A DNA stretch of 6,107 bases from JAITWN01 sp964546765 (GTDB lineage Bacteria > Pseudomonadota > Gammaproteobacteria > SZUA-140): positions 1 to 6,107 of the forward strand of contig CAZJKV010000108.1 of the NCBI GenBank assembly GCA_964546765.1. Direction: 5' to 3'. The position numbers were made by a program, and so were the translations under genes. The stretch's first letter is position 1. Every line of letters begins with the position of its first letter. The notes below the pieces were generated by a model. It was not told the origin of the DNA. It saw nothing but the letters and a program-made list of their open reading frames with translations, and made no database searches. Below are positions 1 to 5,403 of the stretch, piece by piece.

Positions 1-48
1 ACTGACCCTGATTGATTGCAATTCAGCAGCTTACCGTGGTCCGACCCC
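1..48. repeat. Right half of dispersed palindromic repeat (copy A)
   Basis: The window opens inside a repeat copy. These 48 bases match 2779-2826 at 44 of 48 positions by eye, and the last 43 resemble 5558-5600 with about 5 differences. The outer end, 34-48, reads CCGTGGTCCGACCCC, the reverse complement of the left ends at 2613 and 5520. The left half lies outside the window, so it cannot be said whether this is the short (81-bp) or long (215-bp) form. No transposase is linked to it here, so it is best called a REP- or MITE-like non-autonomous element. Confidence 0.85.
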
Positions 49-155
49 GATAAGCGATAAGCACGCGCTTACCCCCGCAATACAGCCTAACTCCGATACT
101 CTCACAATAGACCCAGGCTCAGTATCCCCAATAGATACGTATCGGGGGACAGGCC
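49..155 (+). promoter_or_regulatory. Leader of the DUF4160-DUF2442 pair, with palindrome and ribosome binding site
   Basis: This short gap carries a small inverted repeat, TAAGCG (51-56) and CGCTTA (66-71), and a perfect 10-base palindrome, GATACGTATC (134-143). The palindrome directly abuts the purine run GGGGGA (144-149), which sits six bases before the TTG start at 156 and is the likely Shine-Dalgarno sequence. A palindrome next to the ribosome binding site is a natural place for autoregulation by one of the two products, but that is inference. I see no convincing -35/-10 pair. Confidence 0.4.
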
Positions 156-416
156 TTGCCGGTAATCAGTCGGTTCTTTGGTATCATTATCGTCATGTAT
201 TACAGCGATCATCCTCCTCCGCACTTTCATGCGAAATACGGGGAAGCAGTTGCGGCCATCGCGATCGCTACGGGAGAAGTCATCGAGGGACGGTTGCCTC
301 CTCGCGTGCTCGGCCTGGTTCAGGAATGGCGGGAATATCACCTTTCTGATCTGGCTGAAGTCTGGCGGCTGTGCCGCGAAAGGAAGCCGTTAAAAAAAAT
401 TGATCCTTTGGAATAA
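156..416 (+). CDS. DUF4160 domain protein, likely half of a two-gene TA-like module
   Basis: The 86-residue product is a full-length DUF4160 protein. The family hallmark is clear: an opening MPVISRFFGIIIVMYY followed by HPPPHFHAKYGE (residues 19-30), then a Trp-rich C-terminal half (W59, H62, W70). The start is TTG at 156; it keeps the conserved N-terminus and has GGGGGA six bases upstream. Starting at the internal ATG (M14) would remove the conserved first strand. Function is not established for this family. It is regularly found next to DUF2442, as here with only five bases between the genes, and the pair is commonly suspected to be toxin-antitoxin-like. The His cluster could be catalytic or metal-binding, which is inference. 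There is no signal peptide or membrane segment, so it is probably cytoplasmic. Confidence 0.85.
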   Translation: MPVISRFFGIIIVMYYSDHPPPHFHAKYGEAVAAIAIATGEVIEGRLPPRVLGLVQEWREYHLSDLAEVWRLCRERKPLKKIDPLE

Positions 417-421
417 ACATC

Positions 422-700
422 ATGCTGCCCAAGTTAAATGCCGCCGAATACCGTCAGGACTTCCGGATCTGGTTGAGATTTGCTGATGGTGTTGAAGGCG
501 AAGTCGATCTCGAAGGGGACTTGTGGGGTGATATTTTCGACCCCCTGAAAGATATTTCCCTGTTTCGGCAATTCACCTTGGACAGGGATCTCGACACGAT
601 CGTCTGGCCGAATGGCGCCGACTTCGCTCCCGAGTTCCTCTACCAGAAGCTGCGTCCGGATTACTCCCTGCAAGCAACGCCAAAGAGTGGTGCGGTGTAG
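422..700 (+). CDS. DUF2442 domain protein, partner of DUF4160
   Basis: The product is 92 residues. It has the usual DUF2442 plan: an acidic beta-rich N-terminal part (FRIWLRFADGVEGEVDLEG, about residues 14-32), a helix with DPLKDISLFRQF (40-51), and the diagnostic WPNGADFAPEFLY (62-74). ATG at 422 is five bases after the DUF4160 stop, with GGAA (410-413) eight bases upstream, so the two genes are almost certainly co-transcribed and co-translated. In such pairs this acidic small protein is the more likely antitoxin or regulator, which is inference. The last 15 or so residues (RPDYSLQATPKSGAV) look unlike a conserved family tail and run into the hicA remnant that begins near 704. The original 3' end may therefore have been altered when that remnant came to lie next to it. 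Confidence 0.83.
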   Translation: MLPKLNAAEYRQDFRIWLRFADGVEGEVDLEGDLWGDIFDPLKDISLFRQFTLDRDLDTIVWPNGADFAPEFLYQKLRPDYSLQATPKSGAV

Positions 701-703
701 CAG

Positions 704-1011
704 CTCTGCATCCGCACCCCGGTCCCTGGAATGGCAGCGAATCGAGGCACTGTTTCTTGCCGTGGGCGCCCAACGGGTCGAGGGAAGCGGATCACGAGTC
801 CGTTCCGGAGATCCGCGTGGCATTTGAAGAAGCGGTCGAGGATTACATCGAGACCTGCCGGAAACTCGGCCGTCCGGCGCAGAAGAGCTGGTCCGGAAAG
901 GTCCCCCTGCGCGTCCCGCCCGAGTTGCATGCACAAGCCGCGATGCGCGCCGAGGCGGAAGGCAAGAGCCTGAACCAGTGGGTCGCCGAACAGATGAAGC
1001 GGGCGTTGTAG
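704..1011 (+). pseudogene. Degenerate hicA-hicB module fused by an internal deletion
   Basis: Bases 704-804 match the interior of the intact hicA at 2985-3085 (11 mismatches in 101), and 805-1011 match the end of hicB at 3318-3524 (2 mismatches in 207). Relative to the intact copy, 232 bases are missing between them. The junction lies at TCCGT (799-803), which occurs in the intact copy at both deletion edges (3080-3084 and 3312-3316). The hicA start codon is gone, the hicA frame runs into a stop at about 827 after the junction, and hicB has lost its N-terminal partner-binding part. What remains open is the hicB frame from about 757, including the whole C-terminal ribbon-helix-helix region (GKVPLRVPPELHAQAA...EQMKRAL). 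An in-frame GTG at 817 could in principle start a 65-residue DNA-binding fragment, but I see no ribosome binding site that supports it. Confidence 0.85.
805..1011 (+). repeat. Direct repeat unit 1 (hicB 3' segment)
   Basis: This 207-base stretch recurs in the same orientation at 3318-3524 with two differences (agcggtcgagg here, agcagtcgatg there). Identity ends exactly at the shared TAG stop codon; the following bases are unrelated in the two copies. The intervening 2.3 kb contains the helicase gene and repeat B, so recombination between the two units could delete or duplicate that block. Confidence 0.9.
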
Positions 1012-1042
1012 GGCCGAGCAGAACGGAGACTCGTTACCGCCC

Positions 1043-2602
1043 ATGACCGCAACCGACCTGGACTTCAACGACGCCTTTCGCCGCGCGCTGGCGCTCATGG
1101 AACAATCGGACCGGTGCCTGTTCATCACCGGCAAGGCCGGGACTGGGAAGTCGACGCTCCTCGAATACTTCCGCGACCATACCGGCAGGGAGCCGGTGGT
1201 GCTCGCGCCGACCGGGGTCGCCGCGCTCAATGTCGGCGGGCAGACGATCCATCAATTCTTCGGCTTTTCCATCGACGTGACCTTGCGCAGGATCGAGGAC
1301 GGGAAGATCCGTCCGCGCGACCGCAAGCTCTACAAGAAGCTCAGCACGATTGTCATCGACGAGGCGTCGATGCTGCGCGCCGATCTCCTCGACTGCGTGG
1401 ATGCCTTTCTGCGTCGCTACGGACCCGCGACTGACCAGCCGTTCGGCGGCGTGCAGATGATCTTCGTCGGCGATCTCTACCAGTTGCCGCCGGTTGTCAC
1501 TGCCGCGGAGCGGGAGATCTTCTCGAGCCATTACCAGACGCCGTATTTCTTCAGTGCGCATGCGCTCGCGGGCGTGGGGCTGGAGATCGTCGAACTCGAC
1601 AAGGTCTACCGGCAGAAGGATCAGGACTTCGTCGATCTGCTCAACCGCATCCGCAACAACTCGGTCGAGGACGCGGATATCGACCGGCTCAACGAGCGCT
1701 TCGATCCCGATTACCGGCACGACGAGCAGGCGTTCGCGATCCATCTCACGCCGACCAACCGGAGGGCCGACGAGATCAACGCCGCGCGGCTCGCGGAGCT
1801 GAAGGGCAGGACGCACACCGCCATCGCCGAGATCAGCGGCGAGTTTGGCAAGGAGTACTACCCGACCGCCGTCGAGCTGAAGTTCAAGAAGGGTGCGCAG
1901 ATCATGCTCGTCAACAACGATCACGACGGCCGCTGGGTGAACGGCACGGTGGGCGTGATCGAGGCCGTCAGGCAGGACGATGAAGGCGAGCGTTATCTCG
2001 AGGTCAGGCTGCGCGGAGAGAACGGGACGGTCGAGGTGTATCCATTCACCTGGGAGGTCTATCGCTTCCGGCTCGACGAGAGCGGGATCATCGCGGAACC
2101 GGTCGGCACTTTCACGCAATTGCCGTTCCGGCTGGCCTGGGCGGTGACCATCCACAAGAGCCAGGGCAAGACCTTTGATCGGGTGATCATCGATCTCGAC
2201 CGGGGCGCGTTCGCCGCCGGGCAGACCTACGTGGCACTCAGCCGCTGCACGTCGTTCGAGGGCATTGTGCTCACCCGGCCGATCAAGAAGGGCCACATCC
2301 GGACGGATCACCGGATCTTCGACTTCCTCACGCGCGACCGCTACCGTGAATCAGAGGATGCACTGCCGCTCGCAGAGAAGATGGCGCTCATCGCGCAGGC
2401 GATCGGCGATCAGCGCAAGCTCAGCCTGACCTACCTGAAGCCGAACGACACGCAATCCGAGCGCATCGTCATCCCGCTGAGCGTCGGCACTGAGACCTTC
2501 AAAGGCAAGACCTTCCCCGGCATGAAGGCCTTCTGCACGAAGGCTCGGGAAGAGCGCATGTTCCGCGTGGACCGGATCCTGCGGATCGAACGGCTGGACT
2601 AG
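1043..2602 (+). CDS. Pif1/RecD-like SF1 DNA helicase with C-terminal WYL-like domain
   Basis: The 519-residue product is an ATP-driven superfamily 1 helicase of the Pif1/RecD2 type, acting on DNA in the cytoplasm. Motifs appear in order: Walker A GKAGTGKST (30-38), motif Ia APTGVAALNVGGQTIHQFF (55-73), Walker B VIDEASM (104-110), motif III FVGDLYQLPPV (141-151), the VYRQ region (188-191), motif V TIHKSQGKTFDRVIID (369-384) and motif VI YVALSR (396-401). After the helicase core, residues about 445-519 look like a WYL domain: an AI..QRKLSLTYL opening, an S-x-R-x-V-x-P-like segment (SERIVIPLS) and an ending REERMFRVDRILRIERL. WYL domains are usually ligand-sensing or nucleic-acid-binding regulators, also found fused to helicases and in defence loci. 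The start is ATG at 1043, with GGAG at 1025-1028, rather far upstream. The gene follows the hicAB remnant by 31 bases and ends just before repeat B. All motor residues appear intact. Confidence 0.92.
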   Translation: MTATDLDFNDAFRRALALMEQSDRCLFITGKAGTGKSTLLEYFRDHTGREPVVLAPTGVAALNVGGQTIHQFFGFSIDVTLRRIEDGKIRPRDRKLYKKLSTIVIDEASMLRADLLDCVDAFLRRYGPATDQPFGGVQMIFVGDLYQLPPVVTAAEREIFSSHYQTPYFFSAHALAGVGLEIVELDKVYRQKDQDFVDLLNRIRNNSVEDADIDRLNERFDPDYRHDEQAFAIHLTPTNRRADEINAARLAELKGRTHTAIAEISGEFGKEYYPTAVELKFKKGAQIMLVNNDHDGRWVNGTVGVIEAVRQDDEGERYLEVRLRGENGTVEVYPFTWEVYRFRLDESGIIAEPVGTFTQLPFRLAWAVTIHKSQGKTFDRVIIDLDRGAFAAGQTYVALSRCTSFEGIVLTRPIKKGHIRTDHRIFDFLTRDRYRESEDALPLAEKMALIAQAIGDQRKLSLTYLKPNDTQSERIVIPLSVGTETFKGKTFPGMKAFCTKAREERMFRVDRILRIERLD

Positions 2603-2611
2603 TGAGGCGGT

Positions 2612-2826
2612 CGGGTCGGATCACGGCAACCTGTTGAACTGTATATATATCAGGTCAGAATCTGCGCAGATTCAGGCCCTCCCCGCGTGTTTTCGGGGTC
2701 GAAATGGCGGAGTGAGACATGCATCCATCTATGATTCTGGGCCTGAAATGGCGCCGGGAGGCCTGTATTCAGCCTTAAACTGGCCCTGATCGATTGGAAT
2801 TCAGCAGCTTACCGTGGCCCGACCCC
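2612..2826. repeat. Long form of the palindromic repeat (copy B)
   Basis: The left end (2612-2640) matches the compact copy C at 5520-5548 with four differences in 29. The right 48 bases (2779-2826) match copy A with four differences. The termini, GGGTCGGATCACGG (2613-2626) and CCGTGGCCCGACCCC (2812-2826), are imperfect inverted repeats. Unlike copy C, about 136 bases sit between the halves, bounded by AACTG at 2637-2641 and again at 2778-2782, which resembles a 5-base target duplication around a nested insertion. It starts ten bases after the helicase stop, so it may protect or end that transcript. No ORF in it looks real. Confidence 0.85.
2658..2747. repeat. Structured insert inside repeat B: 16-base palindrome and nested stem-loops
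   Basis: GAATCTGCGCAGATTC (2658-2673) is a perfect 16-base palindrome. Overlapping its right edge, TTCAGGCCC (2671-2679) is perfectly complementary to GGGCCTGAA (2739-2747), and within that loop CCCCG (2681-2685) pairs with CGGGG (2694-2698). The palindrome and the long stem share three bases, so they could be alternative folds. This density of pairing in a non-coding stretch suggests a structured nucleic acid, either a nested mobile element or an RNA; its role is unknown. Confidence 0.6.
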
Positions 2827-2946
2827 GACTTACTCCCGACTACCTCACCTCGGCCATTTAAGACAACCACTGATCCCCCATCTGTATCAGTCCTCCTAAA
2901 CTGGTCAATCCAGTCTTCCGATATATATCAACTATTGATATCATCC
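2827..2946 (+). promoter_or_regulatory. Promoter/operator region of hicAB
   Basis: This AT-richer gap holds two inverted repeats. ACTGG-TCAAT-CCAGT lies at 2900-2914. ATATCAA-CTA-TTGATAT (2925-2941) ends five bases before the hicA ATG at 2947. HicB antitoxins with a ribbon-helix-helix tail typically repress their own promoter by binding such inverted repeats, so the second one is the best operator candidate. A TATATA run at 2922-2927 could serve as the -10. No clear Shine-Dalgarno sequence precedes hicA. Confidence 0.5.
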
Positions 2947-3201
2947 ATGAACAGGGCGCATCGCAGGACCCTAGCCGAGATCTTCTCTGCAAGCGCACCC
3001 CGCTCCCTTGAGTGGCGGCGGATCGAGGCACTGTTTCTTGCCGTCGGTGCCCAACGAGTCGAGGGGAGCGGATCACGAGTCCGTTTCGAATTGAACGGTG
3101 TCGTCGCCACCTTCCATCGGCCGCATCCGCGGAAGGAAGCAAGGCCATACCAGGTTCGTGATGCGCGTGAGTTCCTGGAGAAGTCGGGAATCAAACCATG
3201 A
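2947..3201 (+). CDS. hicA: HicA-type toxin (mRNA interferase family)
   Basis: The 84-residue product matches the longer HicA variant usually paired with DUF1902/HicB-like antitoxins. It has an N-terminal helix MNRAHRRTLAEIFSAS, the segment LEWRRIEALFLAVGAQRVEGSGSRVRFELNG (21-51), then VVATFHRPHPRKE (52-64) and a C-terminal helix REFLEKSGI. HicA toxins have a double-stranded-RNA-binding-like fold with a key histidine and cleave mRNA when free of antitoxin; here His57 or His60 in HRPHP is the likely equivalent. The ATG at 2947 was chosen over an in-frame one at 2794 because the upstream 51 residues lie in repeat B and the leader and look non-coding. The stop overlaps the hicB start by four bases (ATGA). 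The copy appears intact, unlike the remnant at 704-804. Confidence 0.85.
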   Translation: MNRAHRRTLAEIFSASAPRSLEWRRIEALFLAVGAQRVEGSGSRVRFELNGVVATFHRPHPRKEARPYQVRDAREFLEKSGIKP

Positions 3202-3524
3202 AGCCAATGAAATACAAGAGCTACATCGCAGTCATCGTCTACAGCGACGAAGACGGCTGTCTCGTCGGTCGCATCGCAGGGATCAACGATGTCGTCTCGT
3301 TTCATGGTGAATCCGTGCCGGAGATCCGCGTGGCATTTGAAGAAGCAGTCGATGATTACATCGAGACCTGCCGGAAACTCGGCCGTCCGGCGCAGAAGAG
3401 CTGGTCCGGAAAGGTCCCCCTGCGCGTCCCGCCCGAGTTGCATGCACAAGCCGCGATGCGCGCCGAGGCGGAAGGCAAGAGCCTGAACCAGTGGGTCGCC
3501 GAACAGATGAAGCGGGCGTTGTAG
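3198..3524 (+). CDS. hicB: HicB-family antitoxin with ribbon-helix-helix tail
   Basis: The 108-residue product has two parts. Residues 1-65 are the partial RNase H-like HicB fold (YKSYIAVIVYSDEDGCLVGRIAGINDVVSFHGESVPEIRVAFEEAVDDYIETC), which in the family binds and neutralises HicA. Residues about 70-108 (GKVPLRVPPELHAQAAMRAEAEGKSLNQWVAEQMKRAL) are a classic ribbon-helix-helix DNA-binding domain for autorepression. ATG at 3198 overlaps the hicA stop in an ATGA arrangement with GGGAA seven bases upstream, so translation is coupled to hicA. The last 207 bases are almost identical to the remnant at 805-1011. The stop is 11 bases before the half repeat at 3536, and the next gene is convergent. 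Confidence 0.9.
   Translation: MKPMKYKSYIAVIVYSDEDGCLVGRIAGINDVVSFHGESVPEIRVAFEEAVDDYIETCRKLGRPAQKSWSGKVPLRVPPELHAQAAMRAEAEGKSLNQWVAEQMKRAL
3318..3524 (+). repeat. Direct repeat unit 2 (hicB 3' segment)
   Basis: This is the intact-context copy of the 207-base repeat at 805-1011, with two mismatches. It encodes the end of the HicB core and the full DNA-binding tail. The homology stops exactly after TAG. Confidence 0.9.
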
Positions 3525-3535
3525 AACGATACTTA

Positions 3536-3549
3536 GGGTCGGACCACGG
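3536..3549. repeat. Solo left end of the palindromic repeat (half copy D)
   Basis: GGGTCGGACCACGG is an exact copy of the repeat terminus (reverse complement of CCGTGGTCCGACCC at 34-47). It is followed by CA as in the other left ends, but the matching GGCAAC...GTTGAACT interior does not follow, so this is a solo or truncated end. It lies between the stop codons of the convergent hicB and DUF2779 genes. Together with the right end at 2812-2826 it brackets the hicAB pair in outward-facing orientation. Confidence 0.75.
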
Positions 3550-3567
3550 CAGGAGAACCCTCGGCAA

Positions 3568-5022
3568 TCACTCCCCTCCCCGCATAAATTTCTCAACCCG
3601 CACCATCGCCCACGTATCAAGTTCACAGTATTTCAGCAACCCGGCGCGCAACTGCTCCCGACGATCTGACGGTAGGTCAGGCTGCAGGAGCTCGGCGAAA
3701 GCGACCTGCGCCATGCCGCCGTCCGCCACTTCGAGGTCGTCATAGGAGAGATCCGGCGCTATTGTCGGCAACACCGCCTTGATCGACCACGAGCCGCGCA
3801 TGTCGCGGTGATAGTAATGCTCGCGCACGATCGGCAGCAGGTCGACGATGCGCGCGGCGATGCTGAGGAGCGCCGGCGCCAGGTCGGGGAAGGCATCGGC
3901 GAGCTCGTTGATGCGGGTGCGCTCGAACGCGGCATGATAAACGAATACCGGACCGCGGTCGCCGAGTACGGCCAGCATCGTGGTCGCGAATTTGCGGCGG
4001 GGATCGTCCGGAGTGTCGGCGAGAAATTCGTGATGCGTAATCGCGCCCGTGCGGTCCTCGATGTGACATGACCACTGGAACGGGATCTGCTGATACGGCC
4101 GGGTGCCGGCCCAGATCGGCACCGCGAACTGGATGGTCTCGAAGTCGAGGTAATAGTGCGGCCGCGGCAGCTTCGCGAGGATGCGGCTTGCCGCGGGATC
4201 GAGGAATGCCCTGCCCGTCTGCGTGGCCTCAAAGACGCGGCGATGCAGCGGGTTCATCAGCCGTGCTGCGGGGACTGCGCGCAGGTCGTCGTACCCTTCC
4301 GTGCGCAAGGTCGCTGCGAGGCCGCGATTGCGCGGGAGGATCTCGGGCGGGAACACGGCCGGGTCGAACGGGAGGCAGAGGCCGAGGAACGGGCAGTCAT
4401 AGGGGTCATGGCAGTGATCGCCGGGCGGGGTTTCGGGGTCGTCGCCGTCGAGAGTTGTTCGCGCTGCTGCGATCCATGCCGGGACTTCTGTCTCGAGGGG
4501 CGCGATCGTGTCGGTGATGTCGGCGCGCGTCAGCAGGCCATGATAATCGCCGTCGCCCGGATAGACGAAGCTGTTGTCGACATGCGCGATCTCGACGCGC
4601 GACAGCTCTATCCCGGCCGCGCGCGCGACCCGCGCCTGCACCGCGGCGTCGAGGTAATGATAGTCCTTGACGCTCGTCGATGACTTGACCTCGGTCATGC
4701 CCCAGCGGCCGTTGCCGTCCGGCCACAGGAGGTCGGCCTTGACCAGCACGCCTTCGGCCTGCAGGGTCGCTTCGAACAGCGGCCTCGGTGGTCCGTCGAG
4801 TAAGCGATGGGTGTCATCGAGCGCCTGCGCGGGATCGAGGGAGTCGATCAGCGTGCCATCGGGATATAGACCGCGCGCGACCTCACCGACCTGCGCGCCG
4901 GCGGCGAAGCGGGCCTTTGTGCCGCTGTCGTACTCGACGAGTTCCGGGCGATGGACCTGCAGCCACAGGCGGCGCGGACACTGCAGATGGGCGAGAACGC
5001 GGGATTTGGACAGGCCGTGCAT
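3568..5022 (-). CDS. DUF2779 protein: Cas4-like PD-(D/E)XK nuclease fused to DEDD exonuclease-like domain
   Basis: The product is 484 residues. The N-terminal half resembles Cas4/RecB-type nucleases: C15 in LQCPRRLWLQ, then E84, D97 (VKADLL) and E111-V-K113 as the PD-(D/E)XK core, Q129, and C204, C210 and C216 (HCHDPYDCPFLGLC), which with C15 could hold a [4Fe-4S] cluster. The C-terminal half is DUF2779, which looks like a DEDD 3'-5' exonuclease: LDFET (D293, E295), YHAAFERTR (362-370), D393 in ARIVDLLP, and YCELDTWAMV (465-474) with D469. Both sets of residues appear intact, so two nuclease activities on DNA or RNA are plausible; the biological role of the family is not settled. Start ATG (5020-5022) gives the standard LSKSR opening. 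No Shine-Dalgarno is visible, and a CATAAT -10-like box lies only six bases upstream, so the mRNA may be leaderless. It is convergent with hicB and follows higA on the same strand, 64 bases away. Confidence 0.85.
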   Translation of the reverse strand: MHGLSKSRVLAHLQCPRRLWLQVHRPELVEYDSGTKARFAAGAQVGEVARGLYPDGTLIDSLDPAQALDDTHRLLDGPPRPLFEATLQAEGVLVKADLLWPDGNGRWGMTEVKSSTSVKDYHYLDAAVQARVARAAGIELSRVEIAHVDNSFVYPGDGDYHGLLTRADITDTIAPLETEVPAWIAAARTTLDGDDPETPPGDHCHDPYDCPFLGLCLPFDPAVFPPEILPRNRGLAATLRTEGYDDLRAVPAARLMNPLHRRVFEATQTGRAFLDPAASRILAKLPRPHYYLDFETIQFAVPIWAGTRPYQQIPFQWSCHIEDRTGAITHHEFLADTPDDPRRKFATTMLAVLGDRGPVFVYHAAFERTRINELADAFPDLAPALLSIAARIVDLLPIVREHYYHRDMRGSWSIKAVLPTIAPDLSYDDLEVADGGMAQVAFAELLQPDLPSDRREQLRAGLLKYCELDTWAMVRVEKFMRGGE

Positions 5023-5086
5023 GGAATTATTATGTCCGTGCCTGCGACATAATGTGCCGCTACTGTGAAGTCAGTGGTTCAGCGGT
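5023..5086 (-). promoter_or_regulatory. Inverted-repeat operator and -10 box before the DUF2779 gene
   Basis: A perfect inverted repeat, ATTATGTC (5029-5036) and GACATAAT (5046-5053), spaced by nine bases, lies seven bases before the start codon. Read on the minus strand, the proximal arm contains CATAAT, a good -10 hexamer, six bases from the A of the ATG. A repressor bound here would block the promoter directly. The -35 is weak (GGCACA at 18-base spacing). Whether HigA, encoded just upstream, binds this site cannot be told from the sequence. Confidence 0.5.
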
Positions 5087-5392
5087 TCAGGCAGCATACG
5101 GCTGTACACGCCGTTCGACCTCAGCCCCTATCGTTTTCTGGGCGATGCGCAGATCGAAGTCGGCCTGCAACCCCATCCAGGTCTCGGGGCTGACCCCGAA
5201 ATATCTACCAAGGCGCAAGGCGGTGTCAGCCGAGATCGAACGGTTGCCATTGACGATGGCGCTGATGCGGCCCGGTGGTACGCTGATATCCCGCGCCAGT
5301 CGGTTGATACTGATATCGAGGGGTTTCATGAATTCCTCGAACAGGATTTCTCCTGGATGGATGGGTTCAAGCTTTTTATTTCCAGCGGTCAT
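5087..5392 (-). CDS. higA: HigA-family XRE antitoxin, no HigB visible
   Basis: The 101-residue product is a HigA/VapI-type antitoxin: HPGEILFEEFMKPLDIS (12-28), helix-turn-helix INRLARDISVPPGRISAIVNGNR (29-51), ISADTALRLGRYFGVSPETWMGLQADFDL (53-81) and a short charged tail. It should bind DNA as a dimer, repress its own promoter, and neutralise a RelE-type HigB toxin. An in-frame GTG nine bases further up (5401) was rejected because ATG at 5390-5392 has AGGTGA five bases upstream. HigB normally precedes higA, but the 128 bases upstream contain no recognisable toxin end and then meet repeat C. The gene is therefore an orphan, has lost its toxin, or controls the DUF2779 gene lying downstream on the same strand; the last is inference. 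Confidence 0.88.
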   Translation of the reverse strand: MTAGNKKLEPIHPGEILFEEFMKPLDISINRLARDISVPPGRISAIVNGNRSISADTALRLGRYFGVSPETWMGLQADFDLRIAQKTIGAEVERRVQPYAA

Positions 5393-5397
5393 GCAAG

Positions 5398-5403
5398 TCA
5401 CCT
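5398..5403 (-). promoter_or_regulatory. Ribosome binding site that decides the higA start
   Basis: On the minus strand this reads AGGTGA, five bases before the ATG at 5390-5392. It overlaps the alternative GTG codon (5399-5401), which therefore cannot be the start served by this site. Confidence 0.65.

Noticed and set aside
661..1230. A 189-codon minus-strand open frame over the hicAB remnant
   Set aside because: It crosses three unrelated units (DUF2442 end, hicAB remnant, helicase start) and similar shadow frames occur opposite the intact hicAB, as expected from duplicated sequence.
1034..2311. A 425-codon minus-strand open frame
   Set aside because: It lies antisense to the helicase gene, has a low-complexity Arg/Glu/Leu/Asp-rich composition typical of high-GC shadow frames, and shows no motif. 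The plus strand carries all SF1 helicase motifs.
2612..2826. Repeat array as a CRISPR
   Set aside because: The units are inverted halves of different interior length, not regularly spaced direct repeats, and no cas gene is nearby; the Cas4-like fold at 3568-5022 belongs to a DUF2779 fusion.
2794..2946. N-terminal extension of hicA by 51 residues
   Set aside because: It would begin inside repeat B and read through the promoter region; the sequence is Pro/Ser/Thr-rich and unlike HicA, while ATG at 2947 gives the normal family length.
4068..4683. Plus-strand frames of 149 and 175 codons
   Set aside because: They are antisense to the DUF2779 gene, rich in Arg/Gly, with no recognisable domain.
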